Positions 26,339 through 35,064 of a stretch of DNA of 58,897 bases are shown here, in pieces. Positions within the stretch are counted from its first letter, which is position 1, and every line of letters starts with the position of its first letter. Source of the DNA: an uncultured Rhizobium sp. (GTDB lineage: Bacteria; Pseudomonadota; Alphaproteobacteria; Rhizobiales; Rhizobiaceae); contig CAMFIF010000021.1 of NCBI GenBank assembly GCA_945952415.1, positions 1-58,897 of the forward strand, in the 5' to 3' direction. Below the pieces are notes generated by a model. The model made no database searches and had not been told where the DNA came from. It was given only the letters and a program-made list of their open reading frames with translations. A program made the position numbers and the translations under genes.

Positions 26339-27301
26339 TCAGCCGACCACGGAACCCGCTTTTTCCGCACTGGCCGGGCCGGCCGCCGGTGCCGCTTCGG
26401 CCAGCGCCACGGGCACAAGCACCTTCAGCGCCCGGCCGTGGAGTCGGATATCCAGCGACTGGGGCAAGGGCAGAAGCTCGCCATCCACGGAGATTTTCCG
26501 GCCTTTCACCTTCGACAGGATATGAATTTCCACCCGGTCGCCGGACTGGGAAAGGAAATGTTCGTTGCTGGTCCAGCGGCGAAGCAGGAAATCGCGGGCG
26601 AGCTTCAGGTTCATCAGCGGGCTCAGCGGCGGCGAGGCATAGACGCCGAGCGTGCCGCCATCGATGCGTTCGGCAAAGGGCAGGCGGCCATCCGCATAGA
26701 CATTGTTCGACACGGCGAGGATCGAATAGGCATGGACGCTTTCCGCCGCCCCTGCCTTCAGCCTTGCCCGGAAGGTCGGCGGCCGGAGGATGGCCTTGAC
26801 CGCGGCGCGGATGCTGGCGCGGATCTTGCCCAGCCGCGACTGGTAGGGAATGGCCTTGCGCAGCTCCACCATGCGCGGCTGGACGCCCACGGATACCTGA
26901 TGGACGAAGGCGTGGTCGTTGACGGTGCAGATATCCGCTTCCCGGGTTTCCGCCACGGCAAGCGCGGCAATCGCATCCTCGAGCCGGAGCGGCATGTGCA
27001 GAGAGCGGGCAAACAGGTTCATGGTGCCGGCGGGCAGCACGCCGAGGATTTTCCCGGCCTTCCAGCAGAGCGAGGCGGCGAGCGAAACCGAGCCATCGCC
27101 CCCACCCACGACCACCGCATCGCAATCCTCATCGGACACTGCATCTTCGAGCGCGTCCTTCAGCCCCTTGCCGGAGACGATACGGACCTCGATCCGGTGG
27201 CCCGCGCCGGTGAAGGCTTCCGTGAAGAGCGCCGCCAGCGCCGCCGTATCGGCAGTTTTCAGCGTACCCCCGTCCCTGTTCAAGATCGCCTTCACCCGCA
27301 T
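26339..27301 (-). CDS. Diacylglycerol-kinase-family lipid kinase
   Basis: A 320-residue protein of the DAGK_cat family. It shows the nucleotide-binding VVGGGDGSVSLAASL (about residues 65-80) and GVLPAGTMNLFARSL (about 93-107), as in the YegS/DgkB type. The C-terminal region has the usual GELLPLP ending of the second domain. Such enzymes phosphorylate diacylglycerol or related lipids, probably in membrane lipid turnover. It is divergent from the acyltransferase gene across a 321-base gap. Start ATG 27301. Confidence 0.88.
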   Translation of the reverse strand: MRVKAILNRDGGTLKTADTAALAALFTEAFTGAGHRIEVRIVSGKGLKDALEDAVSDEDCDAVVVGGGDGSVSLAASLCWKAGKILGVLPAGTMNLFARSLHMPLRLEDAIAALAVAETREADICTVNDHAFVHQVSVGVQPRMVELRKAIPYQSRLGKIRASIRAAVKAILRPPTFRARLKAGAAESVHAYSILAVSNNVYADGRLPFAERIDGGTLGVYASPPLSPLMNLKLARDFLLRRWTSNEHFLSQSGDRVEIHILSKVKGRKISVDGELLPLPQSLDIRLHGRALKVLVPVALAEAAPAAGPASAEKAGSVVG

Positions 27302-27622
27302 GATCCGCTCCCTGACGACGGATGCCCGGCACCCGTCCTTCCATCCTCAGTTAAGTATTCTCGTTCCGATGCACAATCCAGTTGCGCGGCGGCACGGACC
27401 ATTGCTGCCTTAAACCGCAAGCGCCGCCTCCCCGTTCCGCGTCCCTTTTCCGGAAAGGCGCACCCAATCGGTGCAGGCGCCCCTGCCCGGGCCGGTTGAA
27501 ACAGAGCATTTACCAGTTTCAGAGGGACTTTCCGTGTCGTCTTGAAACAGTCAGTCCGCTGCCGTAGAAGTAATATCAGTTATTTCGAATATTATTTTGT
27601 TTTGGGTGGCCAGGAGGTTTTC
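27302..27622. other. Divergent intergenic region between lipid kinase and acyltransferase
   Basis: No gene is supported. The right-hand part (about 27550-27605) is unusually AT-rich for this window and is the likely promoter region of the acyltransferase. No clear operator was found. Confidence 0.4.
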
Positions 27623-28699
27623 TTGATCAACAACCTGCAGATCGTCAGAGCCTTCGCGGCGCTCAATGTGGTGCTGTTTCACATCATCGAAATCAGCAAC
27701 AAGAATTCCCTCGATCCTTTCGTGCTGACGGCCATGACGCGCTGGAGCGCCAATGGCATCGACGTCTTGTTCTTCTTCGTCATATCGGGCTTCGTGATGG
27801 AGTATGCCCAGCATGTCCGGCCGGTGGGCTTTCGCACCTTCATGGTCTCGCGGCTGATCCGGGTGATCCCGCTCTACTGGTTCGTGACCACCGTTTTCGT
27901 CTCGTTGCTGGTCGCGACACCCTTCCTGATCCGCTCCGTCTCTTTCGATCTCCTGCATACCGTCCTCTCCTACAGTTTCCTGTCGGAAGCGGTGCTCGGT
28001 GATGCGCCGGTGCTTTATGTGGGATGGACGCTCGAATGGGAGGTCGTATTCTACGTGGTCTTTGGGCTCAGCCTGGTCTTTGCGCGGCGCGGTCAGGGCT
28101 ATCTCTACCTGATGGGCGCGCTCGGCGCCATTGCCGCCATGACATCGCAGCTTTTGATCCTCGAATGCCTCTGGGGCGTTCTGGCCTGCGAGATCTACAA
28201 GCGCACCGGCCCAAATTCCCTGCTCGGCTATGCCTGCCTCCTGTGCGGGTTTGGCATGCTTTTCCTGCTCGGCCTCATGCCCGTGGCCCGGGAACTGACG
28301 CTGAATCAGGCGGCCGTTTCGGGATCTGCCGCCTTCCTGATCATCCTCGGCGCGGCCATGGCGCCGCAGCTTTCCTCCCCGCTCTTCTTCTTCCTCGCCG
28401 ATGCGTCCTACAGCATCTATCTCGTGCAGGTGCTGACCGTTTCCTACTTCTACCGGGTGGCTTCGCCGCTCGGTGCCTGGATCCCGGCAGACCTGATGGC
28501 GATTGCCTGCCTGCTTCTCACCATCCTTGCCGGCGGCGTTCTTTACTACGGCTTCGACAAGCCGGTGACGCGGAGGCTGCGGCGGAAGATCCTGCCGCGC
28601 TTCGGCACGCCGGAGAAGCCTGCCCTTTCGCTTCCAGCCGGTCCCCTCGCCTCCGGTGCGCCCCAGCCGGCCAGCCCCGCGATGAAGGCGGCAGCCTGA
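27623..28699 (+). CDS. Acyltransferase 3 (OafA/ExoZ-like) membrane protein
   Basis: A 358-residue integral membrane O-acyltransferase with about ten hydrophobic segments. Family marks are [16 protein letters not shown] at the N-terminus (the conserved Arg and FH) and [13 protein letters not shown]. Later come [13 protein letters not shown] and [16 protein letters not shown] 27623 is the likely start because AGGAGG lies five bases before it; the ATG-type starts upstream have no SD. Members acetylate or acylate exopolysaccharide, lipopolysaccharide or Nod-factor sugars. Adjacent polysaccharide genes (PglC-like transferase, epimerase) support a surface-sugar role. Confidence 0.88.
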   Translation: MINNLQIVRAFAALNVVLFHIIEISNKNSLDPFVLTAMTRWSANGIDVLFFFVISGFVMEYAQHVRPVGFRTFMVSRLIRVIPLYWFVTTVFVSLLVATPFLIRSVSFDLLHTVLSYSFLSEAVLGDAPVLYVGWTLEWEVVFYVVFGLSLVFARRGQGYLYLMGALGAIAAMTSQLLILECLWGVLACEIYKRTGPNSLLGYACLLCGFGMLFLLGLMPVARELTLNQAAVSGSAAFLIILGAAMAPQLSSPLFFFLADASYSIYLVQVLTVSYFYRVASPLGAWIPADLMAIACLLLTILAGGVLYYGFDKPVTRRLRRKILPRFGTPEKPALSLPAGPLASGAPQPASPAMKAAA

Positions 28700-28721
28700 A
28701 GAACTCCGCCGGGACCCCGCC

Positions 28722-29285
28722 TCAGTGGGTGACGCCGTCCCGCCTGACGACGCGCAGTGCCGTCAGGACAAGGATTTCGAGATCGAAGACGAGGCTCTGG
28801 CGCCTTGCATATTCGGCATCGAAGGCAACCTTTTCCGGAATGGCCAGCTCGTCGCGGCCGTTTACCTGCGCCCAGCCGGTGATGCCCGGCTTCAGGCCCG
28901 AAACCCCGGCCGCACGGCGCGCCGCAACGAGATCGTTCTGGTTGAAGAGGGCGGGCCGCGGACCGACAAAGCTCATGTCGCCGGTAAAGACACACCAGAG
29001 CTGCGGCAGCTCGTCCAGACTGGTCTTGCGTATGAAGGAGCCGATGGGCGTCAGGCGGCTTCCCGCATCCTTCAGGAGATGGGTCGCGACCGCCGGCGTG
29101 CCGGTCCGCATGCTGCGGAATTTCGGCATGCAGAACAGCTTTTCGTTGCGGCCCACCCGCTGCGACCAGTAAAGGGCAGGCCCCGGCGAGGTGAGGCGCA
29201 CGGCCAGCGCCACCAGCAGCATGGGAATGGCAAAGACGACGAGGCAGACCAGCGCCAGGGCCAGATCGAAGATGCGTTTTGCCAT
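28722..29285 (-). CDS. Undecaprenyl-phosphate sugar-1-phosphate transferase (PglC-like)
   Basis: A 187-residue monotopic phosphoglycosyl transferase, the size of a minimal PglC-type enzyme. Visible are the N-terminal re-entrant hydrophobic segment ([22 protein letters not shown]), [10 protein letters not shown] and the catalytic [10 protein letters not shown] (Asp-Glu dyad). [13 protein letters not shown] and [16 protein letters not shown] complete the pattern. It transfers a sugar phosphate from a UDP-sugar onto undecaprenyl phosphate, the first step of glycan repeat assembly. ATG 29285 is chosen to keep the family N-terminus; frames upstream do not look like it. It faces the acyltransferase gene convergently. 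Confidence 0.88.
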   Translation of the reverse strand: MAKRIFDLALALVCLVVFAIPMLLVALAVRLTSPGPALYWSQRVGRNEKLFCMPKFRSMRTGTPAVATHLLKDAGSRLTPIGSFIRKTSLDELPQLWCVFTGDMSFVGPRPALFNQNDLVAARRAAGVSGLKPGITGWAQVNGRDELAIPEKVAFDAEYARRQSLVFDLEILVLTALRVVRRDGVTH

Positions 29286-29532
29286 GCCTTTGCCTATGCC
29301 TTTCCCTGCCCTGACCGTCTGCCGCGGAAGACCGAAGCCTTCATCTCCCGGCGCCGTTCGGTAATCCACATCCGCGCCGCTTTCAAGCAGGCGGGAGGGT
29401 CGGGGGCATCGGTGATCGCTGCGGGCCAATCGGCTATCAATTAACATCATTGTTGACTTTCGCATTTGCTGGCAGGATGGAACGGCCCGTTCGGGCGGTT
29501 TAAGCCCCTCACGACCAGCAAAGGCAGGGCCA

Positions 29533-30546
29533 TTGAAAGTTCTCGTTACCGGCGTTGCCGGTTTCATCGGCATGTATACGGCCTTGCGCCTCCTGGAGCG
29601 GGGCGACGAGGTGGTCGGCCTCGACAATCTCAACGATTATTACGACGTGTCGCTGAAGCAGGCACGGCTCGACCGTCTGACGCCGCTTGAGGGTTTCCGC
29701 TTCGTGCAGGCCGATATCGAGGATGGGGAACGCATTGCAGCGCTCTTTGCCGCCGAGCGCTTCGACCGGGTCGTCCATCTCGCCGCCCAGCCGGGCGTGC
29801 GCTATTCGCTGATCAATCCGCAGGCCTATGTGGCCGCCAATATCCAGGGTTTTCTCAACATTCTCGAAGGGTGCCGGCACCATCCGGTGGAAAGCCTCAC
29901 CTATGCCAGTTCCTCCTCGGTCTATGGCGGCTATCAGACGCTGCCCTACCGGGAATCGCAGAATGTCGGCCATCCCGTCAGCCTCTATGCGGCGACGAAG
30001 AAGGCGAACGAGCTGATGGCTCATACCTACAGCCATCTGTTCCGCATTCCGACGACGGGGCTGCGCTTCTTCACCGTCTACGGCCCCTGGGGACGGCCGG
30101 ACATGGCGCCCATGCTGTTTGCCCGGGCGATTTCGGAAGGGCGCGCCATCGATGTGTTCAACAATGGCAACATGCTGCGCGACTTCACCTATGTGGACGA
30201 TATCGTGGAAGGGGTGATCCGCGTGAGCGACAAGCCGGCGACGCCCGATCCTGCCTATGATCCGGCCCTTCCCGACCCCTCGATCAGCAACGCGCCCTAC
30301 CGGATCTTCAACATCGGCAACAGCCAGCCGGTGAAGCTCATGGATTTCATCGCCGCGCTGGAAAAGGCCATGGGTCGGGAAGCGGTGAAGAATTTCCTGC
30401 CCATGCAACCGGGCGACGTGCCGGCGACCGCCGCCGATACGTCCGGCCTCGAAAAATGGGTGGGTTTCAACCCGGACACGCCCATCGAAGAGGGCGTGGA
30501 GCGCTTCGTCGCGTGGTACAAGCGCTTCTACCGGATCAATTCCTGA
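29533..30546 (+). CDS. UDP-glucuronate epimerase-like protein (LpsL/CapI family)
   Basis: A 337-residue extended-SDR sugar epimerase. GVAGFIGMYTAL (residues about 7-18) binds NAD, LAAQPGVRYSLINPQAY is the substrate-site segment typical of UDP-glucuronate 4-epimerases, and SSSVYGG with YAATKKANE provides the catalytic Ser and YxxxK. It should convert UDP-glucuronate to UDP-galacturonate for envelope polysaccharide. The start appears to be TTG 29533, with AAAGGCAGGG just upstream and the family N-terminus MKVLVTGVAGFIG at this point. A good terminator follows. Confidence 0.85.
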   Translation: MKVLVTGVAGFIGMYTALRLLERGDEVVGLDNLNDYYDVSLKQARLDRLTPLEGFRFVQADIEDGERIAALFAAERFDRVVHLAAQPGVRYSLINPQAYVAANIQGFLNILEGCRHHPVESLTYASSSSVYGGYQTLPYRESQNVGHPVSLYAATKKANELMAHTYSHLFRIPTTGLRFFTVYGPWGRPDMAPMLFARAISEGRAIDVFNNGNMLRDFTYVDDIVEGVIRVSDKPATPDPAYDPALPDPSISNAPYRIFNIGNSQPVKLMDFIAALEKAMGREAVKNFLPMQPGDVPATAADTSGLEKWVGFNPDTPIEEGVERFVAWYKRFYRINS

Positions 30547-30554
30547 CGGAAACA

Positions 30555-30582
30555 GGGGCGCCCGGAAGCGCCCCTTTCCTTT
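30555..30582 (+). terminator. Intrinsic terminator of the epimerase gene
   Basis: GGGGCGC (30555-30561), loop CCGGAA, GCGCCCC (30568-30574), then TTTCCTTT. The stem is perfect and sits ten bases after the stop codon. Confidence 0.75.
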
Positions 30583-30586
30583 GAGT

Positions 30587-33034
30587 TCAGCCCTTGATGC
30601 GGCTCATGGTGGGGTCGTAGAGCGGCTTCAGGCTGACCTTGCAGGGGATGCGCGTCATGGCGACATCCAGCTCATAGGTGCCGGAAAGGACGAAATCCTC
30701 CGTCACGCCGTCGGGATTGCGGACATAGCCGATGCCGATCGCCTTGCCGATGGAGTAGCCGAAGCCGCCACCGGTGAGCCAGCCGACGCGCTTGCCGTCG
30801 CGGTAGATCGTCTCGCGGCCGAGCAGCACCACGGAGGGATCATCGGGCACGAAGCAGGCGAGCATCTTCTTCACCCCGCCCTTCACCTGCGCCTCTATGG
30901 CCGCGCGGCCCTTGAAAGGCGTCCCCTTCTTCAGCTTCACCGCCCAGCCGAGACCGGCTTCGACAGGCGTATGGTCGGGGCCGATATCCGAGCCCCAGGC
31001 GCGGTAGAATTTCTCCAGCCGGCAGCTTTCGATGGCGCGGTAACCGGCATTGACGAGCCCGTCCTCGCGGCCAGCGGCCATCAGGGCTTCGTAAACCGTG
31101 GTGGCGTATTCCACTGGCAGGTGCAGCTCGTAGCCAAGCTCGCCCACATAGGTGACCCGAAGCGCCCGGACAGGGCAGCCGGCGATGCCGATGGTCCTGA
31201 CCGTGCCGAAGGGGAAGGCGGCATTGGAGACGTCCGAGCGCGTGACTTTCTCCAGAACCGTCCGCGCCTTGGGGCCCATCAGCGACAGAACCGACCAGCC
31301 GGAGGTGACATCCACCAGCTCCGCATGCAGCCCTTCGGGGATGTTCTTCGCGATCCAGTCGAAATCATGGGTAGCAAAGCCCGTTCCGGTCACGATGTAA
31401 TACTCGTTCTCGGCAATGCGGGCGACGGTGAGGTCGCATTCGATGCCGCCCTTGTCGTTCAGCATCTGGGTATAGACGAGCGAGCCGACCGGCTTTGCCA
31501 CGTCGTTGGCGGCGATCCACGAAAGGGCTTCCTCAGCATCGCGGCCCTTCAGGGTGAATTTGGCAAAGGAGGTCTGGTCGAAGATGACGGCTGCCTCGCG
31601 CACGGCCCTGTGTTCGCGGCCGACGGCGTGGAACCAGTTCTGGCGTTCGTAGGTATAGACATCCTTCGGCTCTTCGCCGGCGGCAAGATCGGCAAACCAG
31701 TTCGGCCGTTCCCAGCCGAGCTTTTCGCCGAAGCAGGCCCCTTGCGCCTTCAGCCTGTCATAGAGCGGCGACTTGCGGCAGGGGCGGCCACTCGAATGTT
31801 CCTCATGCGGGAAGGCGAGCGTGTAGTGCTTGCCATAGGCCTCCAGCGTGCGGGTGCGCACCCAGTCCGTATCGAAATGGGGGCGGCCGAAGCGGCGGAT
31901 ATCGACCGGCCAGAGATCGTAGGGCGGTTCGCCCTTCGCCACCCATTCGGCAAGCGCCATGCCCGCACCGCCGCCGGAGGCAATGCCAAAGGCATTGAAG
32001 CCCGCGCCGACGAAAAAGTTCTTCAGCTCCGGCGCTTCGCCGAGGATGAAGTTGCCATCGGGCGTGAAGCTCTCCGGCCCGTTGATCAGCTGCTTGATGC
32101 CCGCCGTTTCCAGGGCCGGCACGCGGCCGAGCGAAAGCTCCATGATCTGCTCGAAGTGATCGAAGTTGGAGGAGAGCAGCGTGTAGTGGAAATCCTTCGG
32201 GATTCCATCCATTGCCCAGGGGATCGGGTTCGGCTCGTAGCCGCCCATTACCAGACCGCCCACCTCTTCCTTGTAATAGGTAAGCCTGTCCGGGTCGCGC
32301 AGCGTCGGCAGGTTGGAGGGAACGCCAAAGGCCTCCGTCACCATATACTGGTGCTCGACGGAGACGAGCGGCACGTTGACGCCATAGCGCGCGGCAAAGC
32401 TGCGGGTCCACTGGCCGGCGCAGACCACCACCTTCTCGCATTCGATCCGGCCGCGCTCGGTGATGACGGCGCGGATGCGGCCCTTGTCGATCTCGAGATC
32501 GAGCACTTCCGTATCCTCGAAGATCGAGGCGCCGGCCATGCGGGCACCCTTGGCCAGCGCCTGTGTGATGTCGGAGGGGTTCGCCTGCCCGTCGGTCGGC
32601 AGGAATGCGGCACCGACCAGATCGTCGATGGTCATCAGCGGCCAGAGCTCCTGGGCCTCCTTCGGCGTGAGAAGCTGCATGTCGAGACCGAAGGACTGAG
32701 CGGTCGTCGCCTGGCGCTTCACTTCCGTCCAGCGCTCCTGGTTGCAGGCAAGGCGAAGCCCGCCGTTCATCTTCCAGCCGGTGCCGAGGCCAGTTTCGGC
32801 CTCCAGCGTCTTGTAGAGATTGACGGAATAGCCAAGCAGCTGGGTGATGTTGGCGCTGGTGCGCAGCTGGCCGACAAGGCCCGCCGCATGGAAGGTCGTG
32901 CCCGATGTCAGCTTCTTGCGCTCCAGCAGCACCGTATCCGTAAAGCCGAGCTTGGCGAGGTGGTAGGCCGTGGAGCAGCCGATGATGCCGCCGCCGATGA
33001 CGACGATCTTGGCCGTAGAGGGAAGTTCCTTCAT
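30587..33034 (-). CDS. FAD-dependent dimethylglycine/sarcosine dehydrogenase-like protein
   Basis: An 815-residue two-part enzyme. Residues 1-420 are a DAO-type FAD oxidoreductase with VIGGGIIGCSTAYHLAKLG near residue 10. Residues about 425-815 are a GcvT-like, folate-binding domain with C-terminal barrel. This domain order is that of dimethylglycine dehydrogenase and bacterial sarcosine dehydrogenases, which demethylate N-methylglycines and pass the methyl group to tetrahydrofolate. The choline-kinase-like gene starts twelve bases upstream on the same strand, suggesting linked use of choline or betaine-type methylamines. The exact substrate is not proven. Confidence 0.9.
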   Translation of the reverse strand: MKELPSTAKIVVIGGGIIGCSTAYHLAKLGFTDTVLLERKKLTSGTTFHAAGLVGQLRTSANITQLLGYSVNLYKTLEAETGLGTGWKMNGGLRLACNQERWTEVKRQATTAQSFGLDMQLLTPKEAQELWPLMTIDDLVGAAFLPTDGQANPSDITQALAKGARMAGASIFEDTEVLDLEIDKGRIRAVITERGRIECEKVVVCAGQWTRSFAARYGVNVPLVSVEHQYMVTEAFGVPSNLPTLRDPDRLTYYKEEVGGLVMGGYEPNPIPWAMDGIPKDFHYTLLSSNFDHFEQIMELSLGRVPALETAGIKQLINGPESFTPDGNFILGEAPELKNFFVGAGFNAFGIASGGGAGMALAEWVAKGEPPYDLWPVDIRRFGRPHFDTDWVRTRTLEAYGKHYTLAFPHEEHSSGRPCRKSPLYDRLKAQGACFGEKLGWERPNWFADLAAGEEPKDVYTYERQNWFHAVGREHRAVREAAVIFDQTSFAKFTLKGRDAEEALSWIAANDVAKPVGSLVYTQMLNDKGGIECDLTVARIAENEYYIVTGTGFATHDFDWIAKNIPEGLHAELVDVTSGWSVLSLMGPKARTVLEKVTRSDVSNAAFPFGTVRTIGIAGCPVRALRVTYVGELGYELHLPVEYATTVYEALMAAGREDGLVNAGYRAIESCRLEKFYRAWGSDIGPDHTPVEAGLGWAVKLKKGTPFKGRAAIEAQVKGGVKKMLACFVPDDPSVVLLGRETIYRDGKRVGWLTGGGFGYSIGKAIGIGYVRNPDGVTEDFVLSGTYELDVAMTRIPCKVSLKPLYDPTMSRIKG

Positions 33035-33046
33035 GGCGGGTCCTTT

Positions 33047-33925
33047 TTACATGTGCGAGAAGGTGTCGAAGGCGCGCTCGAAGCGCTGGAGGTTTTCCGC
33101 CGTATAGGCGGCGTAGTCGAAATCGAGCGTGGAATGGAGTTCGGAAATCATGCTCCACATGGTCTCGCGCAGCAGCGAGGCGCATTTCATCGCCTCGTAG
33201 CGGCGGATGAGCTCGTCGGAAACCGGACGGTCGTAATAGAGCTCCAGCATCTTCCGTTCATCGGCCGGCGAAAGCTCGTTGTTTGAAGCAAGCCCGCCAA
33301 GATCGAAAAGCGGCGTGTTGAAGCCGGCATAATCCCAGTCGATCAGCCAGAGACGATTGCCGTCATCCAGCAGATTGGCGGCCAGCAGGTCGTTATGGCC
33401 GAAGACGATCTCGAAGGGGCCGGCGGCCTTTTCCAGCCGGTCGGCCCGGTCCATGAGACCGGGAAGCATGGGCCGGTGCCGGCTCTCGCGATCCATGAGT
33501 TCGCCCGCATAATCGCGCACCACGTGAAAGACCCAGAAAACGGCGGCGGCCCCGCGGAAGTGCTTCGGCATGTCATGGTGGCAGCGGCGGATAAGCGGCA
33601 CGATCTTTTCCAGCATGCCCGGCGCGCGCACAACCTGCGGCGTGAAGGCCTGGGCATCGATGTAATCGAGAACCAGCATGCCCGGCGCATGGTGGAGAAC
33701 CGCCGGCGAAATGCCGGCCGCATGGGCGGCGCGGCTTGCCGCCAGTTCATTGTCGCGGCGGATGTGGTGGACGGGAATATCGGCGCCCAGCCGCACCACC
33801 GCCTTCCGGTGCTTGTCTTCGACCAGATAATTGCGATTGGTGATGCCGCCGCTCAAGGGACGGATGGAAATCTCCCCGTCCCAGAGAGGCAGCGCCCTGA
33901 TCTCCCTTTCAGGCAAGGCACCCAT
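33047..33925 (-). CDS. Choline-kinase-like phosphotransferase
   Basis: A 292-residue APH/choline-kinase-fold enzyme. Brenner's motif is VFGHNDLLAANLLD and the DFG-like metal site is LWLIDWDYAGFNTPLFDLG, with the ILE/nucleotide-loop GGITNRNYLV near the N-terminus. These features fit choline or ethanolamine kinases of the LicA type more than aminoglycoside kinases. ATG 33925 is preceded by AAGGGA. It forms an operon with the DMGDH-like gene and is divergent from the DeoR gene. Function is likely phosphorylation of choline or another small amino alcohol; this is an inference. Confidence 0.78.
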   Translation of the reverse strand: MGALPEREIRALPLWDGEISIRPLSGGITNRNYLVEDKHRKAVVRLGADIPVHHIRRDNELAASRAAHAAGISPAVLHHAPGMLVLDYIDAQAFTPQVVRAPGMLEKIVPLIRRCHHDMPKHFRGAAAVFWVFHVVRDYAGELMDRESRHRPMLPGLMDRADRLEKAAGPFEIVFGHNDLLAANLLDDGNRLWLIDWDYAGFNTPLFDLGGLASNNELSPADERKMLELYYDRPVSDELIRRYEAMKCASLLRETMWSMISELHSTLDFDYAAYTAENLQRFERAFDTFSHM

Positions 33926-33995
33926 GGCTGTTCCCTTGGTTTTTTGGTTCTTGTCGGAAAAGCTTCCGCGAATGGGGCCACAAGTCAAGAATTAT

Positions 33996-34093
33996 CCACA
34001 TTAAGGCTCGCGGATTTGACATTCTGTGGCTTTGTGTGGAAATTCTCCTTGAGACCTCGTTGAAACCCACAGGACGGGCGGCGAAATTCCACA
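33996..34093. promoter_or_regulatory. Cluster of CCACA/TGTGG motifs between the kinase and deoR-like genes
   Basis: Five copies of CCACA or its complement TGTGG occur at 33996, 34025, 34035, 34067 and 34089, just before and into the DeoR-family start. TGTGGAAATTC (34035-34045) and GAAATTCCACA (34083-34093) form an imperfect inverted pair. Repeated short motifs are common in operators of DeoR-family repressors. A regulatory role is inferred. Confidence 0.4.
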
Positions 34094-34881
34094 TGAGCGA
34101 GAGCGGCACCGAGGCCGAGCGTCCCACCAATCACCGCGAAAGAGAGATTCTGGACGAATTGCGCCTTGCGGGCGGCTCGGCCCGGATTCCCTTTCTCGCC
34201 GAGCGGCTCCGGGTTTCGGAGGAGACGATCCGGCGCAATCTCCGGGCGCTCGAACAGCAGGGGCTGGTGGTGAAGGTGCATGGCGGGGTGCATCTGAAGG
34301 ACAGCGCGGGCGAGCAGCCGCTGCATTTCCGCATGGGCGAAAATGCCGACGCAAAACGGGCGATTGCGGCCCGGGTCGCGGGACTGATTGCCGATGGCGA
34401 CAGCCTGTTTCTCGACATCGGCTCGACCACGGCCTTTATTGCCGTTGCCCTGCAGAAGCATCGCGATCTCTTCGTCGTCACCAATTCGGTGGCGGTCGCC
34501 CATCTCCTCGGCGGGCGGAACGGCAACCGGGTGTTCCTCGCGGGCGGCGAGCTTCGGGCCCATGATGTCGGCGCCTTCGGGGCCGAGGCGCTTGCCTTCG
34601 TCCGGAGATTTCATGTGCGCTATGCCATTCTTTCCACGACGGCCGTCAATGCCCGGGCAGGCTTCATGCTGGCGGATCTCGAGGAAGCCGATCTCTCGCG
34701 CGAGGCGGGAAACCGGGCCGACCTCCGGATCGTGGTGGCCGACAGCGCCAAATTCGGCCGGAGTGCACCCATCATTCCTGCGGAACCCGCGCGCTACGAC
34801 ATGCTGGTTACGGACCGCCTTCCGCCTGCCGATATTGTCGAGATGCTGGAGACGAACGGGGTGCGGCTGGTGGTTGCGTGA
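34093..34881 (+). CDS. DeoR-family transcriptional regulator
   Basis: A 262-residue repressor. N-terminal HTH at about residues 14-60: REREILDELRLAGGSARIPFLA, then ERLRVSEETIRRNLRALEQQ and GLVVKVHGGV, a classic DeoR/GlpR signature. The sugar-phosphate-binding DeoRC domain follows (about 75-240), with DGDSLFLDIGSTTAFIA. ATG 34093 overlaps the last CCACA motif of the upstream cluster. It is divergent from the kinase-DMGDH operon and probably controls it, responding to a phosphorylated small molecule. Confidence 0.88.
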   Translation: MSESGTEAERPTNHREREILDELRLAGGSARIPFLAERLRVSEETIRRNLRALEQQGLVVKVHGGVHLKDSAGEQPLHFRMGENADAKRAIAARVAGLIADGDSLFLDIGSTTAFIAVALQKHRDLFVVTNSVAVAHLLGGRNGNRVFLAGGELRAHDVGAFGAEALAFVRRFHVRYAILSTTAVNARAGFMLADLEEADLSREAGNRADLRIVVADSAKFGRSAPIIPAEPARYDMLVTDRLPPADIVEMLETNGVRLVVA

Positions 34882-34930
34882 GATCAGGCCCGATCTTGAC
34901 GCTTGACCCTCACGCAATCTTGTCTACTTA

Positions 34931-35018
34931 CGGGGGAGCGGCCGGTCCGGGTTCTCCCGGGTGCCCGTGGCCTTCACCCGGTACCGGGCCCCTCTGGCGG
35001 GAAGTTTCGGCGCTCCCG
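34931..35018 (+). promoter_or_regulatory. Structured 5' leader of the TerC/DUF475 gene (Mn riboswitch candidate)
   Basis: The leader can close with GGGAGCG (34934-34940) and CGCTCCC (35011-35017). Inside it are a hairpin CCGGG/CCCGG at 34947-34960 and a perfect 12-bp palindrome CCCGGTACCGGG at 34977-34988. GGCC segments at 34940-34943 and 34969-34972 can also pair. The multibranched layout, the GGGGGAGCG start and the downstream TerC-type gene recall the yybP-ykoY manganese riboswitch, but I do not see its conserved loop sequences clearly. Confidence 0.35.
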
Positions 35019-35064
35019 TGATGTCGGTACCTTTGCTTTCCTGCCGTCAGGGTTTCACGCGACC

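Noticed and set aside
30581..33286. A 901-codon plus-strand open frame opposite the DMGDH-like gene
   Set aside because: The minus-strand protein has clear FAD and GcvT motifs, while the plus-strand translation is Gly/Arg/His-rich without domain features.
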